Assembly (NCBI GenBank): GCA_037127255.1
Contig: JBANSL010000018.1
Coordinates: forward strand, 10,823,175 to 10,887,174
DNA: 64,000 nt
From: Persicaria tinctoria
Lineage: Eukaryota; Streptophyta; Magnoliopsida; Caryophyllales; Polygonaceae
Direction: 5' to 3'
The notes under the pieces were generated by a model, which was not told the DNA's origin, did no database searches, and was given only the letters and a program-made list of their open reading frames with translations. A program made the position numbers and the translations under genes. Positions 1 through 11,813 of this stretch are shown here, in pieces. Every line of letters starts with the position of its first letter. Positions within the stretch are counted from its first letter, which is position 1.

Positions 1-535
1 CAAAGGAGCAAGAGGGGGAAAGTGCCTGCTTCAGGCGAAACTATTAGAGAAAGATGGAACGAACCTAATCCAGATCTCGGCGCTCGCTCGAACTCGCTCC
101 GGCGCTTGCTCGACCTCGCTCCGGCGCTCGCTCGACCAGATCCGGCCTCTCGCTCCAGATATCGGACGACCGCATCCGGCGCTCGCTCCCTCGTTCGCTC
201 CGTCGCTCGCTCGCCACCGCCTCCGGCGTTGGAGAAACATCGTCGTCGTCGTCCAACTGCGCCTCCAGTGGCGAGGCCTCTTCCAGCAACATAGTCGTCG
301 GAATTTGCTTCCGTTGGAGGCAGTCGAACCAGATCTGGCATGAGGGGACAAGAGATCGAGAGAGCGAGAGAGGTCCGGGGAGAGAGGGGAGAGGATTTGG
401 ACGGGAGAGAGAAAAATTAGGACAGGAGAGAGAAAAATGTTTATATTGCGGCTGTTTTACTAATTTGTCCCAAAACGCGACTATTTTACAAAATAGGATG
501 GATTTCGTGGCCATTTCGCAAAATGCCCCATAATG
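1..535. repeat. GC-rich simple repeat and unclassified repeat end
   Basis: Positions 80-230 are runs of a CGCTCGCTC-type word. These keep several frames open on both strands and give Ser/Arg-rich translations of no meaning. From about 440 to 530 the sequence resembles the terminal sequence of some plant Mutator-like elements (GGGCATTTTGCG read on the minus strand). No second end was found. I see no gene here. Confidence 0.4.
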
Positions 536-1240
536 TATTAAGGTATATGTTAGGATTAGGATTTGTTCAAATAGATTATCTAATAGTATTACGATATCTT
601 TAGTTATTATTGTTAGGATTTTATTCTGATGGATAAATCTTTTGTTATTTCTTATTATTAATTCTCTTGCAAGTCCTATTGGACATCTTTATTTTTATTT
701 TTTTATCAACATATTGGACACCTTTTGATGTATACAAGTGTGGTTCACTCCAACTTTCTCTATCAATCAACTGGGTAGAGTTCCAGTAGAGTTTGGAAAA
801 AAACTCTACTGGTAGAGTTGAGAGGATCTCAACCAAAGTTAAAAAACCCACTCCTTTCCTCCCCCCACTATCCCTCAATTTTTTTTTATTTTTTTCTTTT
901 CTTTTATTTTTTGAGGGAGGAATGAGAAACTCTATTTGGTAGAGTTTTCCTTTAACTCCACCGGAACAGGAAAAATATATTTTTTACTCCACGTAAAAAG
1001 AAAGATTTTTGTTGGCGAATTTGAGGCTTGGTTTGGTAATACATAATTAACGGGCGGTGATAATTGAAACTAATGAGTTAGATGATATTTGATAATCTTA
1101 ACTGATAGAGTAGTTAATAGAAAATGAACTGATTTTTTTTAAAAAGAAAGAAAAGCAATTAGTATGAACTAAACGTGATTAGTAATCCATCTTAGGACAT
1201 TCTTTTAAGATAGAAGAGAAATACTGTAATAGAATTGTGA
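536..1240. other. AT-rich intergenic sequence with a small hairpin
   Basis: No coding sequence is recognised. At 783-812 a perfect 12-bp inverted repeat (CCAGTAGAGTTT and its complement) with a 6-base loop lies in a cluster of related GGTAGAGTT words (770-960). This suggests a decayed foldback element. Confidence 0.35.
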
Positions 1241-1244
1241 ATAT

Positions 1245-1440
1245 TATCAAAGTCCGACTCGGACCGATGACTGGGGGTCGTGTGCACGGGCGCACATGCG
1301 CTAGTAGCCTAGCACACAAGTCGAGCGATGTTCCATTCTAAAACCAATTGGCAATAGAAGGAGTAGCCAACCGACTCATATACTAGGGCTTGATATGTTC
1401 AACTTTCCGATGTGGTATACTTTTGGTCTCATTCACATCT
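1245..1440 (-). repeat. LTR-like fragment, shared with 7820-7990
   Basis: Read on the minus strand, this contains a block near CCAATTGGTTTTAGAATGG followed by a GCTCGACTTGTGTGC stretch. The same block, in the same order, occurs on the plus strand at 7880-7960. Two dispersed copies in opposite orientation indicate a repeat, probably promoter-proximal LTR sequence. Neither copy has defined ends. Confidence 0.45.
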
Positions 1441-2322
1441 CTAACAAATATAGCCAGAAAAATTCCAAAAAAAATATAAAAAAATATTGAAAATCCAATT
1501 CAAAAAAATAAATTAACAAATTTGAGCATTAAAAAAGGTGAGGAAATTGGAAAAAAGGGCTGACAGGAAGGGATAAAGGAAGGGGGTGTTGTTTGGATAA
1601 CATTATCCGTTTAGGGAGGTCTGCCTGCCTGAGGATGAGAGAACAGGGCACCCATTATGAGACACATCTTCACCCCTTGATCCAACTACGCCCACGTAGC
1701 CATTTCTTTTCATATTTATTATTTATTATTTCATTTATTCAACCTTGCTCTTATCAACTGTAAATTCCTTTCAAGATTTATTTATATTTTTTCCAAATAA
1801 AAATATAATTTAAATTATTTTTTTTTATGCAAACTTTAACTAATTTATAAATCAAGCAAAACATTACAAACACTCTAAAACTTATTTATTAATATCAAAC
1901 ATAATGGTATATTTGTAAATTGTAACCGACATATAAGTTCTTTTAGTGTAATGTTGAACATGTAAAAGGAAACGGAATTACACTTCGGAAATATTGATTA
2001 ATTTCATGCCTAGTGTATAAGGTTACAAGGCTTATCCCGCCTTCTATTATCAAATTGATTTTAGAATGGAACTCATTAGCCCTATGTTGTATTGACCCAT
2101 CGAAATTTATCATATATCAACATGACATAAATTTCATTTTTCCATTGTAATCTTATCCTTTATGTTTTTGGATAGATTTTTGTATTGTGAGAATATTATT
2201 TTTTTAGGGAGAGGAATAAGAGGGACAATTCCAAGACTGAACATTTCTTCATCCTGCAGAAAAATAAAAAAAAAATCTAATAAAAAAATTGTGGTGATTA
2301 AAGAGCTTCGAATAAGAAGAGG
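1441..2322. other. Intergenic, nothing recognised
   Basis: AT-rich sequence with no open frame resembling a known family and no convincing terminal repeats. Confidence 0.4.
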
Positions 2323-2745
2323 ATGACTTTCGTTTCGCGTGATAGGGTTCTGGTAGTTGGAGTCGGGACAGGCTGGGGTCGTGGCAGTGTGTATCGAGGC
2401 GTCTCCTTTCTCCGGAAGTCTAATTCCTTGGAGATTCGTTTTCACTGCCCACAAGTGTCTCTTGATGTGCTGCTGGCATGCGGTGATGCCTCCGAGGAGT
2501 GCTTGTGTTTCGTCTTTAGTCTACGTCCTCATCCCTTTCAGTCTGTTTGTTTTAGTTTCGCTTGTATAGGGTGTGTTTGCTTATATCTGGCACCATCTTT
2601 GTATTGTCTTATTTTTCTTAGACGGTTTCCTGTTTGCCGACTTGTCGGCCATCGAGGTTCAGGCTTGTCTTGTCCGACCTCGAATTCTTTCCTAATAAAA
2701 AAGAAGAAGAAGAAGAAGAAGAAGAAGAGGATCGGAGGAGGAGGT
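2323..2745 (+). mobile_element. Non-LTR retroposon copy with GGCTGGGGTCGTGG core
   Basis: This copy shares the order GACAGGCTGGGGTCGTGG, then TTCCTTGGAG, then a CACTGCCCACA-like block, then TAGACGGTT and CCGACTTGTC, with the minus-strand copy at 10186-10650. It ends CCTAATAAAAAAG followed by an (AAG)n tail at about 2700-2728. The A-rich 3' end and the lack of terminal repeats fit a LINE-derived retroposon. Open frames here cover non-coding tail sequence and are not called as genes. Confidence 0.5.
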
Positions 2746-2994
2746 GGCTGGAGAAGAGTTACGCAGTGCATTGGGTAGCTAGCTAGCCTAGATAGTTTAC
2801 AATTTCAGGGTGTATATGTTTTGTAACATCAAATGTAATTAATAATCCGTCTTAAAGTCAATCGTATACTGTCGATAATCAGGATTATGTACGTATAATA
2901 AGTCTAACGTATACTGTCGATAAAATATCATTTCTAAACTAATTTCTAAACTAATTTTAGGGTGTATATTATGTATATGTTTTTTTGAATTGTA

Positions 2995-3082
2995 AGCTTA
3001 TATTTGCTTACCGACTTGTCGGCCTTCGAGGTTCAGGTTTATCTGACCTCGAATTTTTACCTAATAATAACAAAAAAAATAT
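2995..3082 (+). mobile_element. 3' tail of the same retroposon family
   Basis: It contains CCGACTTGTCGGCCTTCGAG, a near copy of the 3' end at 2638-2665, then GACCTCGAATTTTTACCTAATAATAAC and an A-run. Only the last ~80 bases are present, as expected of a strongly 5'-truncated LINE-type insertion. Confidence 0.5.
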
Positions 3083-4532
3083 AAACTAATAGTACATGTT
3101 CAGTTTCTCTATATACATAAATACATTTGAACACATAGCAAGCAAACAAGTTGTAGCTAAACTATAGCATGTGAACAAAGCTAGTTCACACATGATGGAC
3201 AATAACGGCTACATACGTTAAGGATAAGGAAGGCCTCATTAAGTAACACACATTGACTAAGTGAGTAATCACATCTATTCCCGTGTGATTGCCACCAAAT
3301 TTGCCTCCTTTTGGGGCATTCGTCCTCATCCGTTTTAAAAACTATATGCTTCAAAAGTAGAGACCTAATTAACTTTTCAATTTAATTTTGTTACTGCAAT
3401 TACATCGTCGTAAAACCACTAACTTTATCATTACATTATCCTCTTCCACGTATGTACCCCAATCTCAAACCACGACTAATACCCTTCCTTTTACGTCGGC
3501 TGATTCTTTATTTTTTTGTTGATACTGAACCCACTCACTTAATTATGCTCCAATATCCATCTAGAATCCCTACTATTTTAAGGGATCCACACTTTAAGAG
3601 ACATGGTGAAATCAGAACTGATTTTAGATGACTCGGATTATTTTATCGGGAAGTTTTGTTTTACATATATGAGTAAGAACTTTTTGAAAATATAAATAGA
3701 TTTTTTTTAAAATTTACACAGTAATTTAAATAGTCATTGTTAGTTAAAAAAAAATAAAAAATTTGAAAATAGAGGCAAAAGTTTTTTTTGGGGTAGAAAA
3801 AAGGGGTTTGAATCTATGATATAAATACTCACTTTATATTATTATTTATTTCGTACTTTATTATTTATAAAATTAATTAAAATTATAAAATAATTTTTTT
3901 TTCCATATTTTTCTTTCGGACCATAGAGGGACTCAAGCCACCCCATGCCACAACTCCGTCGCTGATTATATTAATGTGTCGGAAACAATTTTTAATATAG
4001 CATTTAACATATTTTAATTAGAATATACTGTCCTTGGATTCCTTGTAGTGTTCTAAAAATTGCGCCTAGGTATGTGACGCCCCCTCCGCCTAGAGTTAGG
4101 TGGGCAACTAGACATTTCTAGATGGCCGCTTTTACTTTTGTATTAAAATTTATGTTGTTTTTTTTACTTTTTGATATTTTTTTAATGAATTAAAAGCTCT
4201 ATATATAAAGTATCAACTTTTTTTTATTAGTGTTTAAAAATAATTTTATAGAGTAATTTTACTTTATTAGTAACATGTATGAAATTATAAAAAAAAACCG
4301 ATACTTTTTTTAATAGTTTTTTTAACTTGTGTGAAATAAAATAATTTAAAATTTGAGATGGAAGTAGTATTTAAAATGCCAAACACACCCTAAATTAGCT
4401 AATGCGACTTCTACTTGTAGTGGGACGGCCGCCGTAGGAAGCTATCTTACCACGTTGTATGGGAAGAGGTAGGCCCCACAGGCACCATTCAAATTGTTGA
4501 CGTGCACCCCAATTCCCCAACTGAGGCAAACT
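3083..4532. other. Intergenic with decayed transposon ends
   Basis: No gene is seen. At 3945-3967 there is an AACTCCGTCGCTGA end resembling the TCCGCCACTG terminus of the hAT element at 24338-25066. At 4045-4075 the AGTGTTCTAAAAATTGCGCCTAGG stretch matches the 5' terminus of the hAT family at 27495 and 11529. No partner ends were found. Confidence 0.35.
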
Positions 4533-4540
4533 CTATAAAG
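4533..4540 (+). promoter_or_regulatory. TATA box of the MATE gene
   Basis: CTATAAAG lies about 225 bases upstream of the ATG at 4759. It is followed by a C/T-rich, then A-rich, leader without an in-frame upstream ATG close to the start. Position and composition suit a plant core promoter, with transcription starting near 4565. Confidence 0.55.
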
Positions 4541-4758
4541 TGCCCTCATAAGTCATTGCTGCCTCCTCATTCCTCAACTCCACTCCACACTCCACTCCAC
4601 TCCTAATAAATTCATCAAACCAAATCATATCACTACAAACCAAATACCACTCCCAAAACAAATATATCTTATAGAGAGAAAAAGAAGAAGGAATATCTTA
4701 TATCTCTAAGTGTTCATATATATTTTTGCTACTCCCGCTCAACCTTGGAGGTAAGAAA

Positions 4759-6664
4759 ATGCATAGCTCAACTGACCTCTTCTCCCCTCTTAATCACAAC
4801 ATGGATCCTCATGAATCCGATCTCCATAGATGGCCGACCATCACGGAGGTAAGAATTAAAAAGCCTTAACATCTGGTATGTTTATAAACAAGTTGAAAAA
4901 TATTGAGTTTTTAGGTATGTTATTGCAGGCTTTTGATGAGATCAAAGCAATAGGGAAAATATCTGGTCCAACGGCCATAACGGGTCTCCTCTTGTACTTA
5001 AGATCTATGATCTCCATGCTCTTCCTTGGCTACCTCGGCGAGCTGGAACTCGCAGGTGGATCCCTATCCATTGGATTCGCCAACATCACAGGATACTCGG
5101 TAATCTCAGGCCTGGCCATGGGGATGGAACCCATATGTGGGCAGGCTTATGGTGCTAGACAAATGAAGCTTTTAGGCCTAACCCTTCAAAGGACTGTCCT
5201 CCTCCTGCTCTCAGCTTCCATACCCATCTCCTTTCTATGGCTCAACATGAAGCAAATCCTCTCATGGTGTGGCCAAGATGAACGAATCTCCTCGGTAGCT
5301 CATGTGTTCATCCTCTACTCAATCCCTGACCTCTTCTTCCTCTCATTGATCCATCCTCTTAGAATCTACCTCAGGGCTCAAGGGATCACAATGTCATTGA
5401 CTTATTGCACCGCCATGACAACCATCCTCCATGTGCCTTTGAGTTACCTCCTTGTGGTCCACCTCAAGCTTGGGATTGCAGGGGTGGCACTGGCTATGGT
5501 GTTGACTAACCTAAATCTCTGTCTCTTCCTCTCCTCCTTCGTCTTCATCTCAGGTGTGTACAAAGACTCATGGGTTGCCCCGAGCATGGATTGCCTTAAG
5601 GGATGGTGTTCTTTACTCTCCTTTGCGGTCCCAACCTGCATTTCGGTATGCCTAGAATGGTGGTGGTATGAGCTCATGATAATGCTTTGTGGTCTCTTGG
5701 TTAACCCTCAAGCCACCATTGCTTCCATGGGGATACTCATCCAAACAACCTCTCTCATCTACGTCTTCCCGTCATCCTTGAGCCTTGGTGTGTCAACGAG
5801 GGTCGGGAACGAGCTTGGGGCTAACCGGCCAGCCAAAGCCAGGACTTCAATGATGGTATCTATTAGCTAGTGATTTAATGAAATAATTTTTTTTCTTCTA
5901 TATATAGTTATAAAAATATTTTCTTTAAAACATGATTATAACTTCATCCTAATCACCTTATATTTTAAAAAGTGTCTAACTCAAAACTACAAATTGAATA
6001 AAAAAAAGGTTTTAAAAAAAATTATTTGATGTAAGCTTAATTTGAATTGTGTATTGTACTTTATAGTTTCTCAGCGAGTCAAAAGTAGAAGAACCGAGAT
6101 TCAAAACTTTTGTTCGTTTTTGTTTCGAAATAGGTATCGATTGTGTGCGGGGTAGGATTGGGGATGGGAGCAATGGTGGCCACCACAATGATGAGGGAGC
6201 AATGGGGGAGGCTGTTCACAAGAGATGAGGAGATACTGAAGTTGACAGCGGCGGCATTGCCGATCGCAGGCTTATGTGAGCTGGGGAACTGCCCACAGAC
6301 AACTGGGTGTGGGGTACTAAGAGGGAGTGCTCGCCCTACCATAGGGGCCAACATCAATTTGGGGTCATTTTACTTGGTGGGCATGCCCGTCGCTATCTTC
6401 CTTGGCTTTAAGATGGGGTTTACCGGGCTATGGTTCGGTCTCTTAGCGGCTCAGGCGACTTGTGCTGCACTCATGATGGCTGTGCTCCTAACAACGGATT
6501 GGAATGCGCTAGCGGAGAGAGCAAGAGAGCTCACAAACTCTTCCAATTCGAGTCTAAAGGAAGCCGAAAACAAGGCTAAACTTGAAGAGATAGGTTGCAT
6601 CCAAGATAAGATAATGGACAAGTGCACTTCTCCTGAACATGAACCTCTTTTATTCATGTGTTGA
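4759..6664 (+). CDS. MATE efflux transporter, DETOXIFICATION 48/49-like
   Basis: The gene encodes a proton- or sodium-coupled multidrug/organic-compound exporter of the MATE family, a twelve-helix membrane protein. I read three exons: 4759-4848, 4929-5855 and 6134-6664, with GT-AG introns at 4849-4928 and 5856-6133. Together they give 515 codons plus stop, the usual DTX length. The start lies in a short hydrophilic exon (MHSSTDLFSPL). Clade-typical segments follow: KISGPTAITGLLLY, MLFLGYLGELELAGGSLSIG, GMEPICGQAYGA, RVGNELGANRP at the end of exon 2, and LCELGNCPQTTGCGVLRGSA in exon 3. These match the plant DTX48-DTX53 group, whose studied members are implicated in ABA, hormone-balance or iron-related transport. 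The exact orthologue and substrate cannot be told. No damage is seen. Confidence 0.93.
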
Positions 6665-6888
6665 TATATATCATTCATTAGATTGTACATTGCAGTAGAA
6701 TCTAGGGAGTAATATTGTTTTAATTTCCTCCCAACTTTGTTTAATAATTTTATCTGCTTTTAATAAATTAAGGAATAACTTCACAATGTGTTGATATAAT
6801 AGGACAAATACTATACATTTTTGTTAAATACAACACAAAAATACAAATGACTTTGGTCGGTTATATATAAATAATGAGACAGATATAT

Positions 6889-7135
6889 TGACAACAACAA
6901 GCATCACAGTATATCCCGTCCCTAGTAAGGTTTGGGAGGGTCTAGTAGTACGCACCATTTCCCTAACAAAGTTGACAGAGGGTTTCGTGAAATTGGTGAA
7001 ACCTCAACTGTCCGTGAAATCATGAATCATGAAATTCGTCGCAAGCAGTCATGCATGCATGTGTCGAGCGGCATGCTTAGCAAGACACATACTAAGCGAA
7101 GATGGACCTATATATAATCAACCCTCGGTATCCCC
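6889..7135 (+). mobile_element. RTE-type LINE or SINE 3' fragment
   Basis: CAACAACAAGCATCACAGTATATCCC followed by GGTTTGGGAGGGTCTAGTAGTACGCACC resembles the widely dispersed plant retroposon tail that runs ...GTGGGGTCTGGGGAGGGTAGTGTGTACGCAGACC.... The block at 7117-7133 (CAACCCTCGGTATCCCC) resembles its further part. Ends are not defined. Confidence 0.5.
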
Positions 7136-7819
7136 TAGTTATATATATATCATGATTTTGTGATCATTAATTCGACTCGAATCCTCGTCAATGAATCCTA
7201 ACGGTTGTGTTAATACATTCCTAACCACATTATATACAATTAACTAGCTAGTACTAGTAACCAACTTTAACAAAATGCCCAACAATTGATCACTAAAATT
7301 ATGCACATCTAATTCACTTAGTACACTTTGATATGTCTCATGATCAGTTGATAAAGAACAAGTGGTCAAAAACTGAAGGGTAAAAATCCAGCTATTGTTA
7401 GCACTGTCTCCTTCAAGGATGACAGAATAAAGAAACCATTTTTCCCAAAAGAAATAAATGCACAGCTGTAGGAGTTTCCAGAGGCGGAATCATACCCCCA
7501 CACATTGATATCTCCATCGATGGATGTTGAGAAATCAATTAATAGGAATAGGTGCAATGCAATTCTGCAATTGCAAACCAAACCAAACACACTTTTGGGC
7601 ATTATTGTCAATCATGGGGATTGGGAGTCGATGTTTACACGTCTCTCTCCTTACAGCCATAGCCAGCAGCTGGTAACCCATCCCGTGTTACATTCTGTAC
7701 AGCTAGCTAGCATTTTCATCTATTGTGCACGGTTGGTTAGTATTATGGAGTTAGACCCGTCAAATAGGCCCGGCGAGTCGAGTTCAAGTCGGTCGTCGCG
7801 GGTTTGGATCAATTACCAA
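7136..7819. other. Intergenic, nothing recognised
   Basis: No domain or repeat structure was identified. The open frames at 7366-7611 (minus) and 7505-7840 (plus) have no family features and overlap each other. Confidence 0.4.
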
Positions 7820-7990
7820 TTTATATTGTTGAGAATATGACTGTGAGTTGTCTCACATTCATTAGAATGGGAATCCAAGCCTTGCATATAAGCCACCACA
7901 CTAATTGGTTTTAGGATGGAACCCCACTCGGCTTGTGTGCTCGACTTGGTTGGTGCGCGTGATGCGCTTGGGCGTGCGTTGCCCCCCTAC
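7820..7990 (+). repeat. LTR-like fragment, inverted partner of 1245-1440
   Basis: It carries AATTGGTTTTAGGATGGAAC and CTCGGCTTGTGTGCTCGACT in the same order as the minus strand of 1245-1440, preceded by a CATATAAGCC stretch that could be a TATA-like region. Termini and target duplication were not found, so the element type is inferred. Confidence 0.42.
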
Positions 7991-9126
7991 GTCGTATATT
8001 ACCCACCGTAATTTAACATATATGAGTCGACTTATAAGTCATGAAATACTCAATCTAGACTCATATTTAGGGGTTCAGGTTAATTCAATGGGCCAAAAAT
8101 GTTACTCCTTCCATTTTTTTTAAAAATATTATTTTACTCTTCTTGCCTATTACGGAGTATATATTTAAGAGTGGTAAAAATATATAAAATATAAAACAAT
8201 TATTATTTTTTAAATAATTTAATACATGCTAGCAGTATTTATTACTTGTAAGTATAAAATTATTTATTGCTCAGAAAAAGTATAAAATTATTTAAAAAAT
8301 AAATACAAAAATTATATAATTTTTTTTATCATCCATAAAAAACACATATATGTATACACATAAATAGTAAACAAACTATTTAAAAGTAAACACGGATTTT
8401 TTTAATGACTATTTTCATAGTTCCTAAAGATAAATTATTATATTACGCTAATACTAGTTAATGTTATTGAAAAAAATAATTAATATTATTATAATAGTAA
8501 TATGTATTTTATATACATAGCAATTGGAAATGTTAAATTATATACGTAGCAATTACACCAAAATCCACGTTTATAAGTCGAGTCTGAGTCAGATCGCGTT
8601 TTGGCATGAAAATAGAAATCCAATCATTTCGAATTAGAAAGATGTAACTCCCTAAATTCGATATTGTTATTATTTACGTACACATTTTAGGATGATAAAA
8701 ATTATAAATTATAAATTTTTTTTAAAATAATTATTTATAATTTCATACTTTTTTAAAAAAAAATGTGTAAATAGTCAAAAGATTGAGTACTAAGGACTAA
8801 TAATTATGAGGTTATTTTGGACTCTAAAGATGATGTTTCAAATTGATTGAAATAAGGTCATTTTTTAGTAGGTAAGGGGGATGCTTTTTGTTGCTCATGA
8901 TTCATGAAAAGGGACAAATGTATAGGCCAAACTTAAGGATATGTTCTACTTTATTGTGGGTGTTTGTCAAGCATAGGGAGATTTTGTTTGAATGAAATAG
9001 ATTGTACTCGAGTAGATAGGAAGACAATTTGAATATATTTTGGTATATGTTTGTATCCTCATTTGCATAACAAGAAACAAACATAATGTATAGAAGCAAC
9101 TCAATTTTATTACTATAAACATATAA
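7991..9126. other. AT-rich intergenic sequence
   Basis: Very AT-rich. ACTCCTTCCATTTTT at about 8105 and TACGTACACATTTTAGGATG at about 8675 look like internal or terminal scraps of Stowaway-type MITEs, but no paired ends could be assigned. No gene is seen. Confidence 0.35.
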
Positions 9127-9741
9127 GGCCATCCACACCGGAGCAATATTGCATGTTCTTAGGGTCCAGTTGTACATAAGACAAAAAAAAATTTGTCAGA
9201 AGTTTAAAGAGCCGTATGGGATTGCCGCTTATACAAGCGGAGCGTTGAAGGGTTGTGAAGTGTGCTTGGGCACACCCTACCACTTGTAAAAGTGAGTTTG
9301 GGGATCAAGTGAACCTCTTGCATGTACAAAATTTAACTTCCAAATATATCTATATGGTATTATTAAAAAATTACAAACATTATATAACATTAAAAAAATA
9401 CAAAAATTATATTTGAATATAAATTAATTTTATCTACTCATAAAGATCCATTTTGCATATATTTAAGTTAAAAAAATTACAATTACGTTGCTATAGTTAA
9501 TAATAATTATATATAAGCTAATTTAATAATAATAATAACTAAAAATAATAATTTGTTTTTGTATTATGAAATATATATTAAAAATAAAATGATTAAATTA
9601 AAAAGTGGGTGAAGGGTTGGGAAGTGAGATGCACGGATGTGGATAGAATTGTTGAAAAGGTAAAGGAGTGTTCTTAAGCTGATGTGGCGGGGGAAAAAGG
9701 AGTTAAGGGAAGAACAGAAGTGTTCTCGGGTGTGCATGGCC
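9127..9741. mobile_element. Tourist-like (PIF/Harbinger) MITE, 615 bp
   Basis: It starts GGCCATCCACACCGGAGCAA and ends in the imperfect complement, ...CTCGGGTGTGCATGGCC. It is flanked on both sides by TAA (9124-9126 and 9742-9744), the 3-bp target typical of PIF/Harbinger elements. The inside is AT-rich and non-coding. It was probably mobilised in trans by a Harbinger transposase. Confidence 0.75.
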
Positions 9742-9744
9742 TAA

Positions 9745-10181
9745 GTAGCTTCACTTCTATTATTGAAAGCAATACACACGGTCTTTAAAAAATTTGTAGT
9801 CACCTCTTTCCCTTTGAATGAAATTGGTAGAAGTTTCAATTCGCATCAAAAAAACATTAGTAGTTTTTTTAGTGTTTAACTAAGCAGATAGTGTTTGAGT
9901 TTGGTCGGATCAGTTGAGTATACTAGCTTGTTCTTATTGAATCAAAAAAGGGAAATAAACATGACTAAATCTACCCAACAAGAAAATATATCAGGACGAG
10001 TCTAACGGTAAGATGAGTTTCGTCTGATAACAAGACAAAGTTTTTATTTGAGTAAGGATGAGATATGAGATACTATATAGAGAGTGGTGGATCCAACTAT
10101 CCAAGGCGAACATGAAAAAAATATAAGAATATGTGATATAAAAAATTGAAAGATAAAATACAAGTATCGTTAATTAGTGGT
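9745..10181. other. Intergenic, nothing recognised
   Basis: AT-rich sequence without recognisable gene or paired repeats. Confidence 0.4.
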
Positions 10182-10740
10182 TCAATTTTATTTTTTGATT
10201 AGGTAAAAAATCGAATGTCAGGCATGCCTGACTCATCGAGAGGCAGACAAAGTCGGCAGACGGCGAACCGTCTAACATACAACCTGAAAATACAGAAAAC
10301 CAAATACAGAAAACCAGACAACAAGCGAAATAAAACAAGCAGCAGAAATCTACAACAATTAAGGCGACCCTAGAAGACCAACTCCAAAAAAGTTGAGGAA
10401 GCCGCCGAAGAAACGAAGCCAAGCACCACCGGAAAGTGGCACCGCGGGCCAGCGGTACAGCATGACTCTATCTCCTGTGGGTAGTGCAGACGAACTCCAA
10501 GGAAACTCAATCCCAGATACGGAGTCGCCCCTGAGCGCACGACCACGACCCCAGCCAGTCCCGACTCCAGACTCCACGCCCCCCAACCAAGCAGAAGACC
10601 TCCTAGAAACGTTGGAAGTAGAGCCGAAATTTGCTCGAACAAAACGCCAGTAAGATTTACTCAAACCCTTTCGGAAGAAAATCGTCAAAACCCTTGCGGG
10701 ATTTGGTCATACCCTTTCGGGTGGATTTACTCAAACCCTT
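10182..10740 (-). mobile_element. Non-LTR retroposon copy with GGCTGGGGTCGTGG core
   Basis: Read on the minus strand, it ends in the tail ...ATTTTTTACCTAATCAAAAAATAAAAT (10182-10215). Before that come TAGACGGTTCGCCGTCTGCC and the core GACTGGCTGGGGTCGTGGTC near 10545-10565. The 5' part (10650-10740) holds three imperfect copies of ATTTACTCAAACCCTTTCGG (plus-strand reading). Same family as 2323-2745. Open frames on both strands are not convincing proteins. Confidence 0.5.
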
Positions 10741-11520
10741 TCGGAATTTTGTCGAATATTTATATAAATACTTTTTTTTTTCCTTTTAATATTCTTCCAA
10801 CCTTGGCGTGCAAGGCAAAAGATTAACCTTGCACGCCAAGCAGAGCTTTGAAGCCTTGGGCAGCAAGGACTACCCAGGAGGCTGATTGAGCGCCGCCGCC
10901 GCCGACCACCAACTAACACCGGCGACGAAGACCACGACGACGGCACTCTGTCCAACGGCAGAGCGACCAGACGCCGCCAGCAGATGAAACAGAGAGCCGA
11001 GCAGAGACGGAGAAGGCGGACGGCGAAGAGGGGAACGGGGGAGCATCGGAAACCAGGCCACAGCACCCGACCGCGCCAACAACGACAGCCACCATAGAAG
11101 GTCCCAAAACTGAACCCCATCAAGATGAACACACCATGAAGGTAAAGAAAGCCCCAAATACGGAAGATTTGGGGAGATAGGAAGATAAACAACTGCGATT
11201 TAGACAGACCCCATTGAACGAGGCACAAATTGAGGCAATTATGATGAGCAGACACCAAAAAGGGATGAAGAAGATGACCGATTGACCGAGTAACCACATC
11301 AATTCGGCCCACGGATTCAAGGAGAAGACATCTAGAACGAGGGAACCGAAAAAATTAGACTTGGAGAGGCTGATTTGGGCAAAATCAGATTTGATTGAGG
11401 GGAGAATGACAAAGAATTAATGGGTAGAATTAGGGGTTTGAAGAACACATTTTGGGGAAGAACTGATGAGCAAATCTAGAGTTTAGTGGTTCAATGGTTA
11501 AGCATGTCCCCATTTAGATC
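10741..11520. other. GC-rich unassigned sequence
   Basis: Positions 10890-11060 are strongly GC-rich (CGCCGCCGCCGCC and similar), unlike the surroundings, with long open frames on the minus strand. The translations show no domain. It may be the 5' region of the retroposon at 10182-10740 or a captured host fragment. Unresolved. Confidence 0.3.
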
Positions 11521-11528
11521 ATGTTTTG

Positions 11529-11726
11529 CAATGTTCTAAAAAACACTTGGCGGGTGCTTGGTGGTAACTGGTAAGGTAGGGTCAAGGGTCGTCTAGGCGG
11601 GGTATAGTTGGGGTCTAGGCAGATTTCATGGCGGGTCTTTGCAGTCTATGCGGATTTTGATGGCCTTGACTGTGAGGCGAGTTCAAGGATCTAGGCGGTT
11701 CTTGAAGGATTTTTTTTATAACAGTG
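11529..11726. mobile_element. hAT-type MITE rich in CTAGGCGG
   Basis: The ends are CAATGTTCTAAAAAA and the complement of CACTGTTATAAAAAA, flanked by imperfect 8-base duplications (ATGTTTTG at 11521, CTGCTTTG at 11727; 6 of 8 match). Inside are repeated GTCTAGGCGG-like words. The same ends and words occur at 27495-27804. Confidence 0.55.
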
Positions 11727-11813
11727 CTGCTTTGACAGGATAATCTTCCTAAGGGGAAAAAACACATATCGAGCTTTCAAAGAATATACTCCCTTGGCCT
11801 ATATGAAAAAAGC

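Noticed and set aside
22..514. Overlapping open frames at the left edge
   Set aside because: They translate a CGCTCGCTC simple repeat on both strands and have no protein features.
10731..11312. 193-residue minus-strand frame in GC-rich sequence
   Set aside because: Hydrophobic/Arg-rich composition fits random translation of GC-rich DNA, and overlapping frames are equally long.
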